DNA of 64,000 nt, from contig OW799236.1 of NCBI GenBank assembly GCA_941918925.1, forward strand, positions 88,965,716 to 89,029,715, in the 5' to 3' direction. The first letter of the stretch is position 1. The number at the start of each line of letters is the position of its first letter. Of this stretch, positions 44,308-55,902 are shown piece after piece. The stretch is from Phyto melanocephala. Taxonomy: Eukaryota > Arthropoda > Insecta > Diptera > Rhinophoridae. The notes beneath the pieces were generated by a model. It had not been told where the DNA came from and searched no databases. It saw only the letters and a list, made by a program, of their open reading frames with translations. The position numbers were made by a program, and so were the translations under genes.

Positions 44308-44537
44308 GAGTGCCCCTGTGGACTAGTCAGTAAAGGACAAGTCAGTTGTTTGGGGGTTGCGGGTTCGATTCCCGCCGGAGACTCTGGAATTGTCTGCTTC
44401 TCTTTCTCTTCTATTCTTGATATTTCTATTCCTATTCTTTTCTTCTCTCTATTAAGGCGTCACAATGGACCGTAATGGTCTCCGGGTGAAGGTGTGAGGG
44501 TAACTTTGCACCAGTCTTACCTACCTACCTACCTACC
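44308..44537 (+). mobile_element. tRNA-derived SINE, 230 bp, with 13-bp target duplication
   Basis: The direct repeat TTGGGGAAAGACC flanks it at 44295-44307 and 44538-44550. The head (44308-44385) is tRNA-like: an A-box-like segment (TGTGGACTAGTCAG, from about 44318) and a perfect B box GGTTCGATTCC at 44362-44372. A C/T-rich body and a 3' part follow, then a tail of ACCT repeats (44518-44537). No ORF. This is the architecture of an RNA polymerase III SINE moved by a LINE. Confidence 0.88.
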
Positions 44538-44704
44538 TTGGGGAAAGACCACTTAAGTTAACATGTTTTAGAGAGTATTGTATGACCAAAGCTGTTTAAA
44601 GACTACTTTCAAAGTGATATTCGAGTACTTTTAGAACTGCTAACAAATGTCTTTGTTACACGTCTTAACAAATAAATTATTATTTTTATCAATACTGACT
44701 TTTA

Positions 44705-44946
44705 TATTGTTAGTCACAGGTAGGAAGGCCCAAACTAAAATAATTTTAACTTTACAAGGAGAAAGAAAAAACTTAACAGAGACTGTATTATCATAACGTA
44801 ATTTCTATTGTAAAACTGTTATATTTAATAATATTAAGTAAAATTTTTGTGTCGAGGTGTATTTGTGTAGAATGATTTGGAATCACTGACAAATTTAATA
44901 TAGTAAAAAATACGAGTTAGAGGCTTTCTACTTATAACCATCGATA
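44705..44946. mobile_element. Short MITE, second copy
   Basis: Related to 48947-49187: GTTAGTCACAGGTAGGAAGG at the left, CTACTTATAACCATCGAT at the right, and the internal TGTGTCGAGGTGTATTTGTG. Confidence 0.55.
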
Positions 44947-45457
44947 TACTTACCTTTACATGTTTTTAAATTAAAATGACGGGGCAGAGTTTATAAGTGA
45001 GATCATGTGCAGTCTTCAAATTGTTTCCTCTAAAAATAAAAAACCAATAAATAGAGAACATTTTCTATTTCAGGCACATATTTATTAAGATTACTAGATA
45101 TTCAACTTAAGTAGATCAGTGGTACCAATATTGCAAAGGTACATACAATTTCTCAATTTATCCTCTACTATATGTTATTTACATTGCTCATCTCCGACTT
45201 GGATTATACTCAATCTAAACGTATACATTCATACTTTGTATGCGAATTTACATCCGATCAGTTTGTTATCACAACAAATAACACAACAGCAATATATAAA
45301 AAACAACCACTACTACATCAATAATTTGTTTACATATTCGGCTCTGTGTAGAATTCTAAACACCATGACCACTTTGTAGTGCCATCGCCATTATCATCAT
45401 CATTATAGTTGTCGTTGTTTTTTCTTCGCTTAATTGTCAACTTATTCGAGTAAAAAA

Positions 45458-46233
45458 CAAGTAAGAGCGCTATATTCGGCCGTGCCGAATCTTATATACC
45501 CTTCACAACGTGTAGTCATGCAATAACAGTAAATTCACGTATGTATGTTAAAAAAAACAAAAAAAAAATAAAAAATAAAAAAAAAATTTAAAAAAAAAAA
45601 TTTAAAAAAAAAATTAAAAAAAAAAAAATTATTATATACATATATAATATATATAAAACAAAAAAAAAATAAAAAAAAAATTAAAAAAAAAAAATAAAAA
45701 AAAATAATAATAAAAATATATATAATATATTAAATAAAAAATAAAAAAAAAATAAAAAAAAAATTAAAAAAAAAAATTTTAAAAAAATTTTAAAAAAAAT
45801 TTTTTTGCCTCAGCTGGGATTCGATGCCACGTTTTCTCTAACCAGTATACACGTTTGTATGTATGTATGTTGTTGTTGTAATGTTGTTTTTATGAAAAGA
45901 AAATCGAGGTGGTCGTGGGTTTTTGCTCATATCTCAGTTGTTTATGTACCGATGTTTCTGATTTTCAATACCGATCTACTCCCGAATATTTCTGATATTT
46001 TAATACCTTACCCGGGTCCAACCTATGTCGGGGGGCTTCAAAAAGTTGATTTCAACATACACACGGACAGACGGTCAGACGGACAGACGGACAGACGGTC
46101 AGGGCTTAATCGACTCCTCTATTCATAAGCTTTCAGAAAATATATACTTTATGGGGTCGGAAATGAAAATTGTAGAAATTTCACACGGAATGACAAACCT
46201 ATATATACCCTTTTTCACTGTGTGAAGGGTATA
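45458..46233 (-). mobile_element. Helentron/DINE-1-like element
   Basis: Left CAAGTAAGAGCGCTATATTC with GGCCGTGCC hairpin, right CACTGTGTGAAGGGTATA. Confidence 0.75.
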
Positions 46234-46701
46234 AAAATTATTAAAAGCAATACAATATTAAATGCTTGTTTGAGGGCAGTGTTGCTGAACAATGTCATTT
46301 TGTGGCTGTCTTCCTAGTAAATATGATAAATATGAGAGTGTATTTGGAATGTGTTTAGGTTTCCTTGAAATTTCCCAATGCAATCGCTGTTATCTTTTTG
46401 TATGCCAGCTTTACCTTTTTCCGACTTGACAGATTATGAACGGAATAGCAAGTCGCTCAAATGTTTTGCACAAATGATGATGGATCAATGGTCCTTTGGC
46501 TAATCTATTGTACTACTTCCACTACACTTGTGGTTGAAGGCTCGTTGACATAGACTTCAACTTAAAGTAATTACCTAAGTCGAGAGAGTATATGATCAGC
46601 AAATGTCTCATGCAATAATTAAATTGTTACACTTGCTGTTATAATCATAATTTAGACAGAAAGAATTGTGTCATTATGTCACGATATGAATTATGCCTTC
46701 G

Positions 46702-48708
46702 CACAGAGGAGTATTTGACCTGAAAAGCTGGCCAAAAAGGCAAAACTGAATTTTAAGAAATCTTAAGAACTAAGTACGCAGCTCGACAGACAACAATATT
46801 CTACTTTATATAGTAAATTTTTAACACTTTAAGTTGCGATTTGTAGCTCTGAGACCCTGCTAAAGTCAGGAAAGTGAAGAAAATTATATGAGATTTAAAT
46901 GTTTTTTTCGGTTTCTGGATGTTTTTATGATATTTTTTTTACGGCTAAACGAATAAAGGTTTAACAATGATTTTTTTTTTCGCTGAAAGGTTTGATCAAA
47001 AGTTATTAAAAAAAGAAAAAAAATTTTAAATATGTTGAATATTCATGTTGAAACAATTCTTTCAAAAGCTAAAAACAAAAAAAATTATACACTTTTTTTG
47101 CAAAAAAAAAAAAAGAAAAAGAAGAGGTTTTTGAAAGTGAGGTTAGCATCTCTACGAATTATGTTTGATACCACAATAAAATTTGGAATCTCTAATTTTA
47201 GAAACGAAAAAAAAAGTTTGCGCAAGTTCGCGCCATTATTTTTGACGATTTTTTTAAATGTTCACAGTTCTTCCATTTTTGCTCATCAGGAACTTTTTTT
47301 ATATACATTTATATCGTCATAAACTTTTATGTATTTTGAATTATTGATTTCAGATGTTATTCACATCACTTTTAACACTTTACAATGTTAACACCTGTCT
47401 ACAATTATAAATTTGAAAAATTCTTTATTATCGATAATAGTTATAAGGGAATGTCCCACACATCCCCATAAAAGGTATTTTTATATACCTGCTCTACAAA
47501 ACATTATTTGTTAAAAAAAATATATACCGAACCTAATAAGAATAATTATTAAAAGCATTTATCACAAAAATAAGATTACAAAAAATAAAAAAATACATGG
47601 GCACCCAGGTATCAGGCTACCATCTAATTGTCAGAAGACGCTGCCGAGGCCAGAAACAAGCACTTACGATTATATCGTACGAATTATTCGAGGAAATTCA
47701 GCAGAAGCGATACAAATCGAGATGTCTTGAATAGGTTATTTCTGAGCAGTGACCCTTTTATAATCAGCAGTACGCCAAGAGAACGGATTAATAAAAAAGC
47801 TTTTTCATCAGAAGCCATCAAACTTCTTCTTCCTGACACCGATGATGCAGCTAATAAGGATATACATACGTCATAATAATTATTAAGTCATTTTTATTAG
47901 TTTAACTTTTCCGTATATTAAGTATTAAATAATATAAAATATATATAATAAAGCCTTTCTTCATAAAAAATAATACTGTTTCATAAGAGCCTTACAATTT
48001 TTAAAACTCTTTTTTTTTAATTAGACCGTAAATCATATGTATGCATGTACATACAGTCTGTTAAGAATGAGTTTAAACCTTTAAAATCAACATTTGTTAA
48101 TTGAGTTTTACAATTTATACCGACTTTTATTCCTTAGGAATGTGGCTTTTGGAAAAATCTTAAAAATTTAAATTTTTGGTTCTTAAATTTTTTTTATGGC
48201 ATTTTGAAAACAATAAGTTTGACGAATTTTGCAGGATTTTTTTTTCGCCATTACATTTTTAATAACTCCGAAATAGTAATAGATAGAAAAGAAATGTGTT
48301 TGGTTAGTTTAAGCAGAATTTTCCAGTGCATCTTCTGATCTTACTGCTATTACAATTGGAGAACCCGTTTACAAGTTATGACAAAATATATTAGGCAACC
48401 AAACGATTTAGGGAGTGAAATATGCCACGCTTTTAAAATCAAATTCTAACGTACTAGAGAAAAACGGAAAACAGATTTGAATTAAGGGCATCAAAGTCAA
48501 TATAGTCCACATACGTTTATTTCTAGCAGAGACAAACAAATTTTTTTTTTCGCAGTGTACTTTTGTTGCGCAGTGTAATTTTTTCAAAATCTGCCACTAG
48601 ATTTCTTATATCATACTACACCTAAAACTATCAAAAAACTAGAACTTTTAATTCAAAAAACACGTTTAATAATTTTGGCCAGCTTTTCTGGCCAAATACT
48701 CCTCTGTG
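46702..48708 (+). mobile_element. Transib/RAG1-like DNA transposon relic, 2.0 kb
   Basis: Terminal inverted repeats begin CACAGAGGAGTATTTG and match over ~38 positions with two differences. 5-bp direct repeats CTTCG flank it (46697-46701 and 48709-48713). The heptamer-like CACAGAG end and 5-bp target duplication fit Transib. The only coding remnant (47626-47876) resembles the RAG1/Transib transposase C-terminus. Confidence 0.65.
47626..47876 (+). pseudogene. RAG1/Transib-like transposase C-terminal fragment, 82+ aa
   Basis: The frame reads LSEDAAEARNKHLRLYRTNY, SRKFSRSDTNRDVLNRLFLS and SSDPFI, then a Lys-rich tail to a stop. The pattern S-E-x-x-x-E-x-x-N-K-x-x-R-x-(Y/F)-R...(R/S)-K...D-V-L is that around the third catalytic acid (Glu) of RAG1 and Transib transposases; recalled from the family, not searched. 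Just upstream the frame has a stop (47623-47625) and no clear homology, so most of the transposase is gone. 47000-47330 holds an AT-rich open frame without recognised similarity. Confidence 0.6.
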
Positions 48709-48946
48709 CTTCGGTACTAAGTTCGCATCAAACAGTTGCGAGGATTTTCTGAACCCTTAATGTAAAAGTTTTGATTGTTAAGGTCATCAAGGAGAAAGTG
48801 TTTTTCACCGCTTAGAATGATTTAGCTTAAATTTTGGTTGTTAATGGTCAACAAACCGTTCGTTCTTTTTCAGTTCAATAAAACTTTGTTCGCTAAAACT
48901 AAATCTCTATTGCTAAAACTCTAAAAAATATATTTTTAGAGAATAT

Positions 48947-49187
48947 ATCGTTGGTCATAAGTAGAAAGGCCCCAACTCAATTAATTGTAACTTTAATAGG
49001 TAAAAACGTAACAGAAACTGTATTATCATAATAAAACTCCGTTTGAAAAATTGATTGTTAAACTGCTATTATTAATACTACTAAATTTATGTGTCGAGGT
49101 GAATATGTGTGAAATATATTGAAACAAAGTAAAAACTCAATTACGTAAAAAACACAAGTTAAGGCCTTTTTACTTGTGACCATCGAT
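48947..49187. mobile_element. Short MITE, 241 bp
   Basis: Termini ATCGTTGGTCATAAGTAG / inverted, 22 of 25 positions paired. Further copies at 44705-44946 and, partial, at 52673-52757. The family shares TTTGTGTCGAGGTGTAT internally. Target duplication not determined. Confidence 0.6.
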
Positions 49188-49650
49188 GTGCATGTATATT
49201 AGCAAAAATTTCTAAATACATATATTTTAAGAGCTTTAGCTGTAGCGAATTAGCTTCAGCGAGTTACATAATAAGGCTGCAGGAGCCGTTTACTTGGGAT
49301 TCAGTCAAACAAAAATCTCTAAATACATATATTTTATAAAGTTTTAGTGATAGAGATTTAACTTCAGCGAGTTGCAGAATGTGACTGCAAATTATTAAAA
49401 AACCTCTCATTAAACTTCTTACCTCTTAACTGCCCAGATTTTTTTAGGCACTATATTTATAAATTTCTTCTTTTTAATAAATAATATGAACAAAAAAATT
49501 ATTTAGCATGCTTTTTTAAATTAAGCAGGCTACTTCTTTTTGTCCCTCTATGTCTATTAATAACGATAATAAAGTATTCAAGTGTATCAATTTTCATTCC
49601 ACTCAAACTTAAATATCCACTATCTATCTTATCGCAATAATGTAAATAAA

Positions 49651-50468
49651 ACAAGTAAGAGCGCTATATTCGGCCATGCCGAATCTTATATACCCTTCAC
49701 AACTTGTAGTTATGCAATAACAGTAGTTTGTATCGCCATTCATCACATATGAAATACGTACATACATATAAAAAACATACATATATAAAAACATCCCATT
49801 GTAAAATTATAAATTTAAGTATGTATGTTAAAAAAAAAAAAATAAAAAAAAAAAAAATTAAAAAAAAAAATAAAAAAATTAAAAAAAAAAATTTTTAAAA
49901 AATATATTAAGATATAAATAATAAATATAAAAAAAAAATTAAATAAAAAAAAAAATAAAAAAAAAATAAAAAAAATAATAATAAAAATATAAATAATATA
50001 CATATTAAATAAAAAATAAAAAAAAAAAAATTAAAAAAAAATTTAAAAAAAAATAAAAAAAATTTTTTTTTGGCTCAGCTGGGATTCGATGCCACGTTTT
50101 TTCTAACCAGTATACACGTTTGTATGTATGTATGTTGTTGTTGTAATGTTGTTTTTGTAAAAAAAAAATCGAGGTGGTCGTGGGTTTTTGCTCATATCTC
50201 AGTTGTACCGATGTTTCTGATTTTCAATACCGATCTACTCCCAAATATTTCTGATATTTTAATACCTTACCCGGGCCCAAGCAATGTCGAGGGGCTTCAA
50301 AAAGTTGATTTCAACATACACACGGATAGACTGACAGAGCTTAATCGACTCCCCTATTCATAAGCTTTCAGAAAATATGTACTTTATGGGGTCGGAAATG
50401 AAAATTGTAGAAATTTCACACGGAATGACAAACCTATATATACCCTTTTTCACTGTGTGAAGGGTATA
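49651..50468 (-). mobile_element. Helentron/DINE-1-like element
   Basis: Left CAAGTAAGAGCGCTATATTC with one hairpin change (GGCCATGCC), right GTGTGAAGGGTATA. The TCCGTCTG repeat is reduced to one unit. Confidence 0.75.
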
Positions 50469-50720
50469 AAAATACTTCAATAACATTGTACACTATGTAC
50501 ATATCTATGTATGTAATACAAACTAGCTTTAAATTCCTCACGTTTTGGCGGGAAAATATACACACATCAAATAGCATGTGTATTACAAGTTTATTCAATA
50601 CATTTTTGGGATGTAACAAGATCATTATTAGAATATTAAATGTCTCTAGTTATTAAATATAATTTTTAGTTTTTAAATTACAAAAAAAAAATTGTTTGTA
50701 TGAAAGTACAGTTTTGAAAT

Positions 50721-50850
50721 GTTCACCAGAACTGCAAAACTTTTGCTGCTATGCATAAAAAGTATCAAAACTGAGTGTAATGAATGAATGCTCTATAAAC
50801 CTTTGATAATTTTTATGCATAGCAGCAAAAGTTTTGCAGTTCTGGTGAAC
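50721..50850. repeat. Perfect 41-bp inverted repeat
   Basis: GTTCACCAGAACTGCAAAAC... (50721-50761) is exactly inverted at 50810-50850, with a 48-bp loop that can pair further (TATCAAA/TTTGATA). Confidence 0.85.
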
Positions 50851-50932
50851 ATCAGTCAGTCTTAAAAAGCATTAACAGGGAACAGTGGCGCCTTCCTCTT
50901 ATGAAAGGAAGAAACATTTTATGGGCTACACA

Positions 50933-51712
50933 TAGGGCTGCCATCCGTCCTCTTACCCCCGGACACCGTCCTCTTTTTTAGGGCATCCGGGGCAGTCCTA
51001 CTTCTTTTTGTCCGGGATTATCCGGCTTTTTGCACCTTCTCTGAAGTTTTTTTCTTACATTTAAACTTTAAATCACAGGTCACAAAATGTATAAAAAAAG
51101 ATTTAGGTACTCGTACAATTAGTTTTGAAAAAGTACAATTTCAAAACTTCTCTTTGTACAAAATTAGTTTTATTATCCTTAATTGTCGCTTTTTATCGAA
51201 GTGGCCTATTTTAACTTGTCTTCTAATTTAAAAAAGTTCGGCAAAGGGGTCTGCTTGTCAGCTGTGTGTTTTTCATAAAGTTTGTTTTCCAGATATAGAA
51301 GAAAGTCTTGAACAAAAAATATAGTAAAGGTATATAATTTTGATATGGATTGCCTAGAATTTTACAAATATTTGAAGAGATGCGATGGTAATATATTGGC
51401 TCAAATTGGAAGTGTTGAAAAATATATGTGAAATTTTTAAAAGTGAACATTCCCGATAATGAATGCTATGAATTTTTGTTGTTTTTTTGTTTTTATTTCC
51501 AATCATTTAATCAGAATGATACCTTTAGTTTGTAGTTTTGTAAATAAAGTTTTTTTGTAAAAACAAATTTGTATTTGTATTTTAAATGGCGTCGTAAATT
51601 TTATCAAAAATAATTTTTTTTAAATGTGTTCTCTTTTTTTGGGCAAATGTCCTACATTTCTTATGCTGGCGTCCTCCTTCTTTTTTTTTTTTAAATAGAA
51701 ATGGCAACCCTA
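50933..51712. mobile_element. hAT-type element, 780 bp, distinct family
   Basis: Termini TAGGGCTGCCAT / ATGGCAACCCTA; perfect 8-bp repeat GCTACACA at 50925-50932 and 51713-51720. No coding capacity recognised. The right flank runs directly into a degraded end of the TA-target MITE family. Confidence 0.85.
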
Positions 51713-51869
51713 GCTACACACAAAGAAAATACGTGATTGTAGTAATCACAATCTAAGAGCAATTTACTATAATTGAATTGAAACATAGAATGGTTGTCAG
51801 TCATTATTATTGTGTTTAATTAAAGTAATTAAAGTATTAAAGTAGTCATAAGTACGAAGGTAAAGCCAA

Positions 51870-52560
51870 CAAGTAAGTGTGCTATATTCGACTTTGCTGA
51901 ATCTGATAAAATCATTCTCTATGATGTGCTTAGGATGATGATGACCTCATGGTAGCGTATCCTAGATTTAAAAATTTAAAACTATACGCCATTTTGCTTT
52001 ATTATTTTCAGCGCCATTTATAATTTTTTACTAATTGGGTTTTGAAAAAAATATCCTCCATTTTGTTTGGGACACCATCTTACATTTTCCACTTTTTTAT
52101 AACTTTCGGTATTTTACTAATCAGGCTCTTTCTTTTGATACCAATATTTTGGAGATTAAAGGGGTCCAAACTGAATTTACTATATTTGACCCATTCATCC
52201 GCCATTTTATTTAAGACGCCATCTCGGATTTGAACTTTTTTATAATTTACTGTATTCTTCTGCTCAAACCTTTTTATTTGATATCAATATTAATGGGGTT
52301 GAAGTGGGTACAATTTTGAATACTAGATTTGACTCACATATAAATTGATTGTACGTCATTTTGTAGTTGTCGCTATCATGGATTTTTATTTTTTTCTTTA
52401 TGGTAAAGGGTATAACTATTGGGTTTTGCTGTTAGTTACTGTTAAATGTTCTAACCTTTTTAATTACAATTTTTTTTAATACTAATATTATTAAAATTTT
52501 TTTCATTAATAGGTTTATCACTCCGTTTGAAATATCAGCAACATTCATTTTAAACCTGTA
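51870..52560 (-). mobile_element. Decayed Helentron-like element
   Basis: AACAAGTAAGTGTGCTATAT then GCCATTTT...GACGCCATCT blocks shared with 63480-63700; right boundary uncertain. Confidence 0.5.
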
Positions 52561-53739
52561 AACTAATTCAAATTTAGTAAATAGGTAAACATAAAATGAT
52601 AAAATTTTAAAATAATATGATTAAATTTAAATAAATGCATGATTACCGCAATGAAATAAATGATTAAATTTTTGTGTCGAGGTGTATCTATTGGAATCAC
52701 TGGAAAACTTAAGTTCGTAAAAAGTAAAAGTTAGGACCTTTCTACTTGTGACCAACGATATGCACTTTAGTATTTAAAATTAATAGAAGAACGTAAATAT
52801 TTAATGATTTTTTCCATGATATATTTAAATGCAAGTGCGACTTTCAACAAATTTTTTAATAATCTGTATAATAATTAATTCAAATTAAATTGGTTATCTT
52901 TGTTTACAATTTTATTAAACACAATGCCTCTCTTTATTGTTTTATTTAAGTTTTACATTAAAACAATATGTTCATTGTTGGGTACTTATGTAATGTAACA
53001 ATGTATAAATAAATATAAAATAAAATTATTGCATTTCAAATTTCTGCATCCAATATCCAGACATTTGACTTTCCAGGGATTGTAACGTTGGGCTCGTTTT
53101 AAATATTTTTCTGCTGGACTTGAAAACAACAATAACATTTTCTTTTTAGGTTTGTGTGCTTATGATTTTGTAGTTTTTGACACAGCTGATTTGTTTAAAA
53201 CAAAACTTTATCTTGTTTTAATATTTGAGGTATTACAGTATTATTTAATTGTTATAAGATGTTTCACACCCCCATACCCATTTTTTCTCTCCACCATAAC
53301 CATTTCGTTTTTGCTTCGGCAGGGGATGTATTAGTAGATATATGAGTAGACATTGATACATATGGGGCATATTTTCAAATAAAATTATAGCAATGACTGT
53401 TGACAGATAACACCGCGCTGCTTCAGTATCTAAAGCGAAAAAACAAGCAGCTGCCTATTCTTAATCTCTGTAAATTGCATTGAAAATAGGAGTGAGTTGC
53501 AAAACTCTTTATACCTTTTGTCTTTTACGACAATACACTTTCAAATTCAATGCTTTTCGTAGAAAAAGATTTTAACTACGAGCATGGCATAGTCCTACAA
53601 GTATACGCAACGGAAAATTGCAATGACAAAGCAATATTTTAGTTGATGTTTTCTCTCATGGAAAATTTCTATATTGGAGACATAAAAACTGTTGTGATCA
53701 GTTTTGTTTAAGTGGGCTGTCACTTTAATTTTTTGGAAT
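52561..53739. other. Intergenic, only a MITE fragment seen
   Basis: Apart from 52673-52757 (MITE fragment) nothing is identified. Intergenic stretches 44947-45457, 46240-46696, 49188-49650 and 55086-55335 and intron pieces 57646-58035, 58900-59306 and 59856-60169 are likewise empty to my reading. Confidence 0.35.
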
Positions 53740-55085
53740 TATACTTATAATGACAAGAACATCTAAATCTGTTGGTTTTATGAGCTTTTAAATTTCATTA
53801 ACAGAATATTAAGTGAGAAATGGGCGTTGAAGTAGGCGTGTCAAAGTACTTTCTACTGATGAAATCAGCTTAAATATTTCAATAGAGAGCTCTTTATGCT
53901 TCCAAAATCTTTGTCCATAAAGAAATTATATAAAATTTACAAAAAGCTTTATGTTGAAGGTGGGCGTTAAAGTGGGCGTGTTATCTTAATTTTCCGTTAT
54001 TGCAAGTTCTTTGATCAAATAGCAAATTTTGCAAGATTTCAGAATCTAATTTTGTCAGTTTTTACGTTTAGGATTTTAATTTTAAATATACCGAAAAGGA
54101 CACTGTGCGTTAAAAATTGTCGTACATTTTGACCAAAATTGTGGTTAAATTTAAAGGGCCGTTGTTGATTTTGAATAAAACACAAATTATTGAGGAAATT
54201 AGTGTCACTTCTTTTAAGTATGACAATATTGGTATGGTTCAATTATGTATGGAACAAAATATCGGCCAAATGGCCGCCGCTACTTTGGCGGCATACCTCC
54301 ATCCGATGGCCAAAATTTTCAATAACAATGTTGATGTTCAATTGATGGGCACGATGATGAGTCGAGGTTGACTGCTCTTTTGCCACACTATCCCGAAAAA
54401 CAGCAATGTTTCCCGTTCAACGAACTAAGATGGCAATCACAGATGTTTTTACATTTCATGCAGACTTGTTTTGCTGAAATTTAACTATTTTTCACAATTC
54501 TCGCGATTGTGGACGAATTTTAACGATTATGCTGATCAGAAGAACCACAAAGTGCACGAAATGCCTTTTGATTTAAGCGCCCATTTTCATAATAATTGAG
54601 AAATGTCAAATGAAATGCAGCAAAAAAACTTGACGTTTAGGTGTGGTTTACATTCAACATCGGCGCTTAAAATTTAACCACTCTTTTCGTTATGTATAGA
54701 TTTGAGCAATTTTTAGGGAAAGATATTGTTTTTCAGTCAGGAAATATACATTCAAAATTTCATCACTCAACGTCAATGCGTTTAGACACAATTGCATTTT
54801 ATTCGATGTTGGGAGGGCATGGTTTTTTTTCATGTACTCTTGCATTATGAGCTATAACTCTCTTCCTGCTAAACCGATTTTGCCAATTTTTTATACCAAA
54901 TAAACTTTGTGTATAAGAAATATTGTGACAAAATTCTCTATTTTGCTTTTAACAGACGGACGGACAGTCGAACATAGCTAGATCTTCCTTAATTATTCCA
55001 CCAGGACTCAGAAAATATATACTTTATATGGTCGACGCAAGGACAAAATAAATATTCCCCCCCTAATTTTTTGGCGGTAGGTATA
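53740..55085 (-). mobile_element. Decayed Helentron-like element, probably split
   Basis: 53750-54010 matches the subfamily with GGGCGTTGAAGTAGGCGTG; 54940-55085 has ACAGACGGACGGACAG, AAATATATACTTTATATGGT and GGTATAAC. The unrelated coding-like stretch 54080-54650 lies between. Confidence 0.45.
54080..54650 (+). pseudogene. Decayed intronless coding-like stretch, product unrecognised
   Basis: Frame 54117-54371 contains MVQLCMEQNIGQMAAATLAA; a shifted frame just after (about 54385-54470) contains HYPEKQQCFPFNELRW and MQTCFAEI. Higher GC and amino-acid-like composition than the surroundings suggest a retrocopy or old transposon gene. No family assigned. Confidence 0.35.
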
Positions 55086-55335
55086 ACAAACTCTTAGTCA
55101 ATATTCTCAGTGTTGCCACTGTTCCTTTCTACAAATGTTGCTTAACAATAAATGATGAATCACAACCATTTGATTGGTAAAAAAAAAACAAAACATTTTT
55201 AATAATTAAATGACTAAATTGTTTTACTCGACAACTTTCACTGAATAAATATTGTAGCAATTATTTAAATAATTTTTTTCTTGTTAATACTTTAACTTAA
55301 GTTTTCACTGTTTTTAATTTTAAATTTGTTCACGA

Positions 55336-55620
55336 TTAATCATAATCATCATCTTCTAAAGGATTCAATGGATGTGTCATATTGTTAATATTAACCAGTT
55401 CTTCGTACTTGTGACGATCTTCCGCTGCAACTGGATACCAATCGGTGGGTCGGGAACTCTTCGCAAAGCGTTCCGTAAATGAGCCCTTGGATTTTAGTAA
55501 ACAGTAAATAGCATAACCGGGCACACACAGCCAGGGCAGGGGTCTCAATAAGAAATTAAAAACTGTTATGGAGGTTTCACCAAAAAAGGAAACGAAAAAC
55601 GATACTAAAATGCCTTCCAT
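55336..55620 (-). CDS. Gene D exon 10 (TM12, C-tail)
   Basis: Starts MEGILVSFF after acceptor TATTTTAG, then LPWLCVPGYAIYCLLKS and KSSRPTDWYPVAAEDRHKYE, ending in DDDYD and a stop. 285 nt. The paired Cys of the gene C tail (RCCRP) is SS here. Confidence 0.87.
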   Translation of the reverse strand: MEGILVSFFVSFFGETSITVFNFLLRPLPWLCVPGYAIYCLLKSKGSFTERFAKSSRPTDWYPVAAEDRHKYEELVNINNMTHPLNPLEDDDYD

Positions 55621-55695
55621 CTAAAATATATACATTAAGGGTATTAACTTAAAAACATTAATAGAATTTACAAATAGAGAGAGAGGTGTACTTAC

Positions 55696-55902
55696 CAAAG
55701 CAATCAACAGCACCATGGGTACTAAAAATCGTATAATAAAGATTTTCCAGTTGGCGAAGCGTTCATTTATCATAAATTCTAAGTCGCGTTGAAAACGTTG
55801 ACGTCCATAAACCCATAAAACTGCCAAAATCACCAGCAGATCAATTAGTGATTGAGTTATCAAAGTATCGAATTTTAAAAACCAGTAATTCATGTAGCCG
55901 TG
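55696..55902 (-). CDS. Gene D exon 9 (TM10, TM11)
   Basis: Encodes HGYMNYWFLKFDTLITQS then VLWVYGRQRFQRDLEFMINE, the SLC6 TM10 pattern. 207 nt, donor TTG|GTAAGT. Its first ~55 nt and acceptor are copied again at 56652-56706. Confidence 0.87.

Noticed and set aside
44308..44385. A functional tRNA gene
   Set aside because: The B box is perfect but arms do not fold into a full cloverleaf and the segment is bounded by the 13-bp target repeats of a SINE.
47032..47322. 96-aa + strand frame in the Transib-like element
   Set aside because: Lys-rich from poly(A) sequence, no similarity to the transposase; chance frame.
49815..50003. 62-aa Phe/Ile-rich frame
   Set aside because: Translation of an A-rich run in a Helentron.
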